NCBI GenBank assembly: GCA_902626585.1
Contig: CACOGA010000002.1
Location: 62,001 to 126,000, forward strand
Direction of reading: 5' to 3'
DNA from: an uncultured Bacteroidota bacterium
GTDB lineage: Bacteria; Bacteroidota; Bacteroidia; Flavobacteriales; Flavobacteriaceae
Length of the DNA: 64,000 nucleotides
The first letter of the stretch is position 1; the number at the start of each line of letters is the position of its first letter. The notes below the pieces were generated by a model, which did no database searches, had not been told where the DNA came from, and was given only the letters and a program-made list of their open reading frames with translations. A program made the position numbers and the translations under genes. This document shows positions 58,041 to 64,000 of the stretch, piece after piece.

Positions 58041-58066
58041 TAAATTTATAATAACAAACTAATCTG

Positions 58067-61000
58067 ATGATGCGTAGGGGTTTAAAGCTAATCTTTTTTC
58101 TTTTTTTTACATTTAGCATAAACACAATAGCACAAAACTTATACTCGGGTAAAGTTATTGATGAAAGTAATCAACCAGTTTTTGGTGCATCAATAATCAT
58201 AAAAAAGAACTCCAATTTAGTTCAAACAGATATTGAGGGAAAATTCCTAATTGAGGCAGAAATTAACGATATATTATTGATTAGCTATTCAGGATTCAAA
58301 AATCTTGAGCTTCAACTTTCAGATAACTATGAGTTAGATAATATTATTTTAAAAGAAGATATTAAATTCTTAGACGAGATTATTGTTATTGGTTACGGAA
58401 ATCAAAGAAAAGAAATATTAACAAGTTCTGTTAGTTTGGTTAAAGGAGATGATCTGACTGATGAGCCTGTCTTAAATGTAACTCAAGCGCTTCAGGGAAA
58501 GGCCGCAGGTGTTCAAATAATATCATCCGATGCTCCAGGTGTTTCCTCAAGTGTAATTATTCGTGGTTTAGGCACAATACAAGCTGGACGTGAGCCACTT
58601 TACGTTGTTGATGGGATTTTAACCAATAACATTAATAACATAAATATAGCAGATGTAGAAACCATTAGTATTTTAAAAGATGCTGCATCCTTAGCTATTT
58701 ACGGAAATAGAGGAGCCAACGGAGTTATAATTGTTAACACAAAACAGGGTAGAGAAGAAGAGATCAAGGTTTCATATGACAATTTTATTGGAATTAGAGA
58801 TATGAGCTACAGGCCAGTTATGGCTAACTCAAGTTCGTATGTTACATATAGTAATGAGGCGATTTTATTAAATCTTCTGAATGACTCAAATCCTAATAAT
58901 GATAATGATTTAAGCGCCTTTTTTCCATCAGACCAGTTATATAACACTAATTGGCTAAATGAAATTAGTCAGCTAGCATTTCAAAGTAATCACAACATAT
59001 CAGCCTCAGGCGGAAATGAAAATTTAAAAACTTTCTTTAGTGTTGGATTAAATCAAGAAGAAGGGGTTTTAAAGGGCAGTGAATTGGAGAGAGCTACACT
59101 TAGAAGTAATTTAAATTATAAAATTTCAAAAAAAATTAAATATTCACATAATATAAGCTTTCAACTTGCAAATTCTCAACCAAAAAGTTTTGGTGTTTTT
59201 ACAACAGCCTACAAGCAAGCTCCAATTGTTCCTGTAACGGATGAAAACGGTAGATATGGCTCATCAATCGCCTTTAATAATGTAGGTAATCCAGTTGCAC
59301 AGCTTGATTTACAAAATGAAAAGCAGCGGTTTTTAAAACTTCAAGGTGCATTTAAAATAGATTATGAAATCATAGATAATTTAAATTTTACATCTCGTTT
59401 TTCTGTAGAAACAAACCATAATCGTTTTTATAATTTTGATAATAGACTTGAAACTTATTTGTCATTAGAACCTGGAAATACAATTGATAATTTTCAACCA
59501 ACAGATCCAGAGGCAGAACAAATTCCAGAAACTGTTTTATATGTAGCTCATAGTAACGATTATCGTTGGTTTTTTGATAATTATGTTACTTACAAGAAAA
59601 CGATTAATGATTCCCATAATTTTGATGTCACTTTAGGTTTAGTAGCTGAAGAAAATAAATATGAAACACTTTATGGTTCAAGAATAAATGTACCCGCAGA
59701 TGAAAATTTAAACTTTAATCTTGATTTAGGAAACAACAACGATGGCACAGAAGCTTCAGGAGGAGGTTTTTCAGAAACCAGAAAACTTTATTCATATATA
59801 TCTCGTTTAAATTATGATTTTGATAAAAAATATCTTTTAAATATATCATTCAGACAAGATGCTTCAAATTTCTTTCAAGAAAAATACCGATATGGTAATT
59901 TCTATGCTTTAAGTGCTGGTTGGTACCTAAGCAAAGAGAGTTTTATGGATGAAAGTATTTTTGATATACTCAAAGCTAGAATCAGTTATGGTAAATTAGG
60001 TAATGCACAAATTCCAAGTTTAAATATTGTCCGCTATAATCAAGGTTTTTCTTATCCATTTGGAACTAATCAGGATGTTCAGCAGGGTGGCACGGTAACC
60101 GCCACAGTACAAGAAGATTTGTCATGGGAATCAACATACGAATTTAATTTTGGAGTTGAATTTGCACTTTTAGATTATAAGCTTAACGGTGAAATAGATA
60201 TATATGAAAGAATTAATAGTAATGCTATTTTACCCTTACAACTTCCTAACACATTTGGATTTGACCCATTTCTATCACACGTAGGTGAAATTAAAAATGT
60301 TGGAGTAGAGTTAAGCTTGGATTGGAGTGAAAGCATAAATGATGATCTATCTTACTCAATTAATACAAATCTTTCTCACAATAAAAACGAACTAAGTAAG
60401 ATTTCTAATCAATATTTTACAAATCAAACTGGTGGAAATATTAATAATGGCCAGTATACCAAAAGAGTTTCAATTGGACAACCTTTAGGGAGTTTCTATT
60501 TATATGAAATAGCAGGAATTGATGATCGAGGTGAATTTGTTTACAAAGATCTAAATAATGACGGTGAGATAAATGAAAATGACAGAAGATTCTTTGGGTC
60601 ATACATTCCTTCTTTGGTGTCTTCTTTTAACTTAAAAGTTATTTATAAAAACTTTGATGTTAATATTGCGGCCTACGGGAGTTTTGGAAATATGGTTTAT
60701 AACGGTAAAAAAGCACAGAGATTTGGTAATGAGAACATTGAGCAATTTGTTTTTAATAATCGTTGGACAAGTGGTAGGCCTAGCACAAATACACCTGCAG
60801 CATCTAATAATGTACCTCTTTCTTCAAACTATTTTTTAGAGTCTGGAGATTATTTTAGAATTAATAATTTCACCATAGGATATACATTTGAAATGGAAAA
60901 GTCAAAATTGTTCAATAACACTAGACTGTATTTTACGGCGAAAAACCCTTTAATGCTAAAGAAATTTTCAGGATATACACCCGAGCTTCCTGGTGACCCC

Positions 61001-61078
61001 ATGGGTTTAGCTGGAGTCGAGCTGGATGCATATCCTACACTTAGCTCATATTATCTAGGAATAAATATGTCATTTTAA
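58067..61078 (+). CDS. susC: SusC/RagA-family TonB-linked outer-membrane protein
   Basis: A 1003-residue importer with a signal peptide (LKLIFFLFFTFSINTIAQ), a carboxypeptidase-regulatory-like domain (about 24-100), the SusC linker EIIVIGYGNQRKEILTSSVS, and a plug domain with ALQGKAAGVQIISSDAPG and REPLYVVDGIL. The long barrel ends in YLGINMSF. GIDDRGEFVYKDLNNDGEINENDR near residue 815 is a DxNxDG loop often seen in SusC. It transports a glycan oligosaccharide together with SusD. ATG 58070 is an equally possible start. susD follows after 10 bases. Confidence 0.95.
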   Translation: MMRRGLKLIFFLFFTFSINTIAQNLYSGKVIDESNQPVFGASIIIKKNSNLVQTDIEGKFLIEAEINDILLISYSGFKNLELQLSDNYELDNIILKEDIKFLDEIIVIGYGNQRKEILTSSVSLVKGDDLTDEPVLNVTQALQGKAAGVQIISSDAPGVSSSVIIRGLGTIQAGREPLYVVDGILTNNINNINIADVETISILKDAASLAIYGNRGANGVIIVNTKQGREEEIKVSYDNFIGIRDMSYRPVMANSSSYVTYSNEAILLNLLNDSNPNNDNDLSAFFPSDQLYNTNWLNEISQLAFQSNHNISASGGNENLKTFFSVGLNQEEGVLKGSELERATLRSNLNYKISKKIKYSHNISFQLANSQPKSFGVFTTAYKQAPIVPVTDENGRYGSSIAFNNVGNPVAQLDLQNEKQRFLKLQGAFKIDYEIIDNLNFTSRFSVETNHNRFYNFDNRLETYLSLEPGNTIDNFQPTDPEAEQIPETVLYVAHSNDYRWFFDNYVTYKKTINDSHNFDVTLGLVAEENKYETLYGSRINVPADENLNFNLDLGNNNDGTEASGGGFSETRKLYSYISRLNYDFDKKYLLNISFRQDASNFFQEKYRYGNFYALSAGWYLSKESFMDESIFDILKARISYGKLGNAQIPSLNIVRYNQGFSYPFGTNQDVQQGGTVTATVQEDLSWESTYEFNFGVEFALLDYKLNGEIDIYERINSNAILPLQLPNTFGFDPFLSHVGEIKNVGVELSLDWSESINDDLSYSINTNLSHNKNELSKISNQYFTNQTGGNINNGQYTKRVSIGQPLGSFYLYEIAGIDDRGEFVYKDLNNDGEINENDRRFFGSYIPSLVSSFNLKVIYKNFDVNIAAYGSFGNMVYNGKKAQRFGNENIEQFVFNNRWTSGRPSTNTPAASNNVPLSSNYFLESGDYFRINNFTIGYTFEMEKSKLFNNTRLYFTAKNPLMLKKFSGYTPELPGDPMGLAGVELDAYPTLSSYYLGINMSF

Positions 61079-61088
61079 TCAATTATTC

Positions 61089-62531
61089 ATGAAGGAAAAT
61101 AACAGAAATTTAAAAATATTTATAACGTTGATTATTACGGTAAATTTATTTATTCAGTCGTGTTCTGAGGAATTTCTAGAAATAGATGCTAATCAAATTA
61201 CCGCTAGCTCAATTACTGAGGAACAAGCAGTTGAGCTGGTCAACGGTATTTATAATATTTTTTTAAGCTGGCAGGTAAGCTCATTTTCGTGGAATGGTAT
61301 AACAAGTATTGCTAGTGATGATGCTGATAAAGGAAGTGATTTAGGAGATACAGGTTCAGATAAACATCTTTTAGATGCCTTAAATCATGATGCAACATCT
61401 ATTTCTGTTGCTGAAGTATGGGAGGGTCATTTTAACGGAATACAAAGAGCTAATCAAGCTATTAATAGAATTCAACCATTCGACGATTTGGATATTGAAT
61501 TAAAAACAAGACTGTTAGGTGAAGCAAAATTTTTAAGAGCTTTATTATATTTTAGGTTATTACAAACATTTGGCGAACTCCCACTTATTACAGAAACTCC
61601 AGACGTTAATTCTCCTATTGAGGATTTATTAAGCAGGGCTACTATTGATGAAACATTTTTATTTATCGAAGATGATTTGATACAAGCGATAGAATCCCTA
61701 CCAAATAAGAGTCAATACCCAAATATTGAATTAGGAAGAGCCACCAAGGGAGCCGCAAAGACACTTTTGGCAAAGGTTAGTATGTATCAGGAAAAATGGG
61801 AAAATGTTCTTGCCTTAACAAATGAAGTAATTGAATCAGGTGAATATAGTCTTACGGCAAATTATGAGGATATTTGGAAAGAGATTGGTGAAAATAATCA
61901 AGAATCAATTTTTGAAATTCAAGCTAAAGGAGCTATTCCATCAGTAGGGGTAGATAAATATAGTTTAACTCAAGGAGCCAGAGGTGAAGGTGGTTGGGGC
62001 TGGGGTTTTAATGTTCCTAGTACTGAACTACTAAATTCTTACGCGGAAAATGATCTTAGAAGAGATGCAACTATAATTTTCAGGGGAGAAACATTGTATG
62101 ATGGAAGGTATGTTCCTGAAACAGTTGTTAATGAGATGTATAATCAAAAAGCTTATTCAAGTGCTTTTACAGAATTCGAACAAACCGGTAAAAATATTAG
62201 GATATTTAGATATGCAGAAGTTTTATTAATGAATGCTGAAGCGGCAATTCATTTAGGAGGAGATGTTTCAGGTCCTATTAACCTGATTAGATACAGAGCG
62301 GGCCTAAATCCCATAAATAACCCAACACAATTAGATGTGTGGAATGAGAGAAGATGGGAGTTAGCTTTTGAACATGACCGATATTTTGATCTAGTGAGAC
62401 AAGGCAGAGCAGCTAATGTGCTACAATCATTAGGGAAACCATTTATTGTAGGAAAACACGAGCTATTTCCCATTCCTCAACAACAGATAGACTTAAGTAA
62501 CGGTATTTTAACCCAAAATCCTGGATGGTAA
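61089..62531 (+). CDS. susD: SusD/RagB-family nutrient-binding outer-membrane lipoprotein
   Basis: A 480-residue lipoprotein. The signal sequence ends in LFIQSC, with the lipidation cysteine near residue 25, followed by SEEFLEIDANQ, the usual SusD start. ITEEQAVELVNGIYNIF, LGEAKFLRALLYFRLLQTFGELPLI and the C-terminal INLIRYRAGLNP, NERRWELAFEHDRYFDLVRQG and LFPIPQQQIDLSNGILTQNPGW are diagnostic. It caps SusC at the cell surface and binds the glycan. Ten bases separate it from susC and ten from the next gene, so all three are one operon. Confidence 0.95.
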   Translation: MKENNRNLKIFITLIITVNLFIQSCSEEFLEIDANQITASSITEEQAVELVNGIYNIFLSWQVSSFSWNGITSIASDDADKGSDLGDTGSDKHLLDALNHDATSISVAEVWEGHFNGIQRANQAINRIQPFDDLDIELKTRLLGEAKFLRALLYFRLLQTFGELPLITETPDVNSPIEDLLSRATIDETFLFIEDDLIQAIESLPNKSQYPNIELGRATKGAAKTLLAKVSMYQEKWENVLALTNEVIESGEYSLTANYEDIWKEIGENNQESIFEIQAKGAIPSVGVDKYSLTQGARGEGGWGWGFNVPSTELLNSYAENDLRRDATIIFRGETLYDGRYVPETVVNEMYNQKAYSSAFTEFEQTGKNIRIFRYAEVLLMNAEAAIHLGGDVSGPINLIRYRAGLNPINNPTQLDVWNERRWELAFEHDRYFDLVRQGRAANVLQSLGKPFIVGKHELFPIPQQQIDLSNGILTQNPGW

Positions 62532-62541
62532 ATAAAGAAAT

Positions 62542-63873
62542 ATGAAATTAAAAGTCGTTTATAAAATTGGTTTACTCACATTATTTTTTGGAATTATTTG
62601 CTGTACAAATCCAAATGATATTGACCCACCACCCCCAGATGTTGGCTTTATTCCGGTAGACAATGTTGACTTAATCCCTTTTGAAGACTTGCTAACGTTA
62701 ACACAACACCAAACTTTCAAATATTTTTGGGATTTTGCAGAACCTGTAAGTGGGTTGGCCAGAGAAGATAGTGATAGGCCTAATATCATTACAACTGGTG
62801 GTTCAGGATTTGGAATTGCATCATTTGTTGTAGGTATAGAAAGGGGATGGGTAAGTCGTGAAGATGTAATAAGTCGTATGGAAACTGTTTTAACTTTTTT
62901 AGAAGGTGCTGAAAAATATCATGGAGCCTTTTCCCACTGGTATGATAGCTCTGGAAATACAATCGAATTTGGTGATTTGGATGACGGTGGAGATATAGTT
63001 GAAACGGCATTGCTAATTCAGGGACTGCTGATTATTAGACAATATTTTTCTGACGATAATGAACAAGAAGCAGAGTTGCGAAACAGAATTACAAATATCT
63101 GGGAAGATGTAGAGTGGACATGGTATACGCAAGGTCAAAATAAAATCACCTGGCATTGGTCCCCAACACATGATTTTGCCATAAATTTAGATGTTAAGGG
63201 TTGGAATGAAGCCCTTATCGTATATGTACTAGCAGCATCTTCACCAACATACCCAATTAATATTGACATTTATAATGAGGGTTGGACAAGAAATGGTGCT
63301 TTTGTCAATTCTGGAACTTTTTATGATATATATTTGCCCTTAGGAGAAAATTATGGAGGCCCACTATTTTATTCTCATTACTCATTTATAGGAATCGATC
63401 CAAGAAATTTGGAAGATCAATACACAAATTATTTTGATCAAAATAGAGCTCATTCTTTGATTAATTACGATCACTGTGTAACAAATCCAAATAACTTTGA
63501 CGGATATAGTGATATAAGTTGGGGGATTACTGCAAGCACTAACTATAATGGATACTCAGCGCATAGTCCAAATAATGATCTAGGTGTAATTTCGCCAACA
63601 GCTGCTTTATCATCTTTTCCTTACACACCATTAGAATCAAAGAAAGCACTTGAAAATTTTTATTATAATTTAAATGATGAATTATGGGGCGATTATGGAT
63701 TTTTTGATGCTTTTTCAATACATTATAACTGGTATTCTGATAGATATTTAGCTATTGATCAGGGACCAATAATACTCATGATCGAAAATTATAGGACTCA
63801 ACTTTTATGGAATCTATTTATGCAAGACCAAGAAATTATTGAAGGTTTAAATGATTTGGGTTTTATTTTTTAA
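62542..63873 (+). CDS. GH144-like glucanase (glucoamylase-family lipoprotein), probable endo-beta-1,2-glucanase
   Basis: A 443-residue lipoprotein-like enzyme (signal sequence LLTLFFGIICC). The (alpha/alpha)6 family features are TLTQHQTFKYFWDFAEPVSGLAREDS, GSGFGIASFVVGIERGW, DDGGDIVETALLIQGLL (D147, D151, E154) and GWNEALIVYVLAASSP (E223). The spacing D-x6-E and then 69 residues to E223 is the same as that of the acidic residues D135/E142/E211 that I remember for the characterised GH144 enzyme of Chitinophaga. The likely action is endo-cleavage of beta-1,2-glucan. It stands directly after susD, ten bases away. Confidence 0.8.
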   Translation: MKLKVVYKIGLLTLFFGIICCTNPNDIDPPPPDVGFIPVDNVDLIPFEDLLTLTQHQTFKYFWDFAEPVSGLAREDSDRPNIITTGGSGFGIASFVVGIERGWVSREDVISRMETVLTFLEGAEKYHGAFSHWYDSSGNTIEFGDLDDGGDIVETALLIQGLLIIRQYFSDDNEQEAELRNRITNIWEDVEWTWYTQGQNKITWHWSPTHDFAINLDVKGWNEALIVYVLAASSPTYPINIDIYNEGWTRNGAFVNSGTFYDIYLPLGENYGGPLFYSHYSFIGIDPRNLEDQYTNYFDQNRAHSLINYDHCVTNPNNFDGYSDISWGITASTNYNGYSAHSPNNDLGVISPTAALSSFPYTPLESKKALENFYYNLNDELWGDYGFFDAFSIHYNWYSDRYLAIDQGPIILMIENYRTQLLWNLFMQDQEIIEGLNDLGFIF

Positions 63874-63903
63874 TGTCGATCAACAAAAATGTATAGTAGA
63901 ACT

Positions 63904-64000
63904 ATGGTATATTTAAACTTATTAAAATTAATTATGGATATCCTTAATTTTTTTCTCAGACATTCTCTGTTATTTTTGATTTTGATGATTTTTTTATCTT
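63904..64000 (+). CDS. partial gene at the window end, start of an exported protein
   Basis: From ATG 63904 (or the in-frame ATG 63934) an open frame runs to the window edge. The second start gives MDILNFFLRHSLLFLILMIFLS, which resembles the N-terminus of a signal peptide. It is on the same strand, 30 or 60 bases after the GH144-like gene, so it is probably the next member of the glycan locus. It is too short for identification and is not in the ORF track. Confidence 0.45.
   Translation, partial: MVYLNLLKLIMDILNFFLRHSLLFLILMIFLS

Noticed and set aside
60546-60580. DxNxDG calcium-like loop in SusC
   Set aside because: This loop is common in SusC-family proteins and is not unusual here.

Overview
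This is chromosomal core DNA from a low-GC member of the Bacteroidetes, almost certainly of the Flavobacteriia (order Flavobacteriales). The evidence is: lineage-restricted families (DUF4294, DUF6048, DUF6452, DUF3822), a PorQ-type secretion protein, a SusC/SusD pair, no Shine-Dalgarno-like leaders that I can see, and repeated promoter-like octamers TAnnTTTG upstream of genes. All calls come from reading the sequence and remembered family knowledge; no database search was run.

Layout. 1-1028: the 5' end of dnaN and a SAM hydroxide adenosyltransferase, both minus. 1127-8202: a tightly packed plus-strand run phoH-purC-Na/alanine symporter-DUF4212-Na/solute symporter-acs, which joins acetate uptake to activation. 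8183-9848: NUDIX and M42 peptidase, minus. 9945-14350: DUF4294 with a THUMP RNA methyltransferase, facing DUF6048/DUF6452/RlmD. 14422-20957: ornithine aminotransferase, cysteine desulfurase, and a translationally coupled LytM peptidase/TonB-dependent receptor pair. 21052-23201: coiled-coil protein, ZapA, a candidate 6S RNA, XerD and AroQ. 23198-26460: lipoamide dehydrogenase, exported MsrB, MFS transporter. 26565-32828: Lon, PorQ, Cmk and ribosomal protein S1 with a strong terminator. 32853-36817: PyrR-PyrB-RNase Z-PdxH-Ppx. 36809-40906: DnaX, RNase P RNA, RsmD, DUF3822 and an unknown membrane protein. 41020-49591: RecD-like helicase, KdsB and an acyltransferase; then YebC/GcvT, HutH and ClpC. 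49777-57623: GyrA, a TPR protein, NlpC/P60, thiolase and a 7TM-HD phosphohydrolase. 57705-57957: tRNA-Ser(GCT), tRNA-Pro(TGG) and tRNA-Arg(TCT). 58067-64000: the start of a polysaccharide utilization locus (SusC, SusD, GH144-like glucanase, then a gene cut by the window end).

The genome is very compact. Most same-strand neighbours overlap or are separated by a few bases, and almost every convergent pair abuts or overlaps at its stop codons. Many starts are TTG or GTG. Three rRNA-type methyltransferase genes each overlap or abut genes of unknown function found mainly in this lineage.

I found no CRISPR array, insertion sequence, prophage, toxin-antitoxin pair or defence system. The most interesting signals are small: a 6S-like RNA after zapA, two adjacent hairpins that abut the rpsA start codon, the RNase P RNA terminator embedded in the end of rsmD, a terminator placed just before pyrR, and promoter octamers four bases from start codons. 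The only clearly accessory region is the locus after the tRNA cluster, whose likely substrate is a beta-1,2-glucan.
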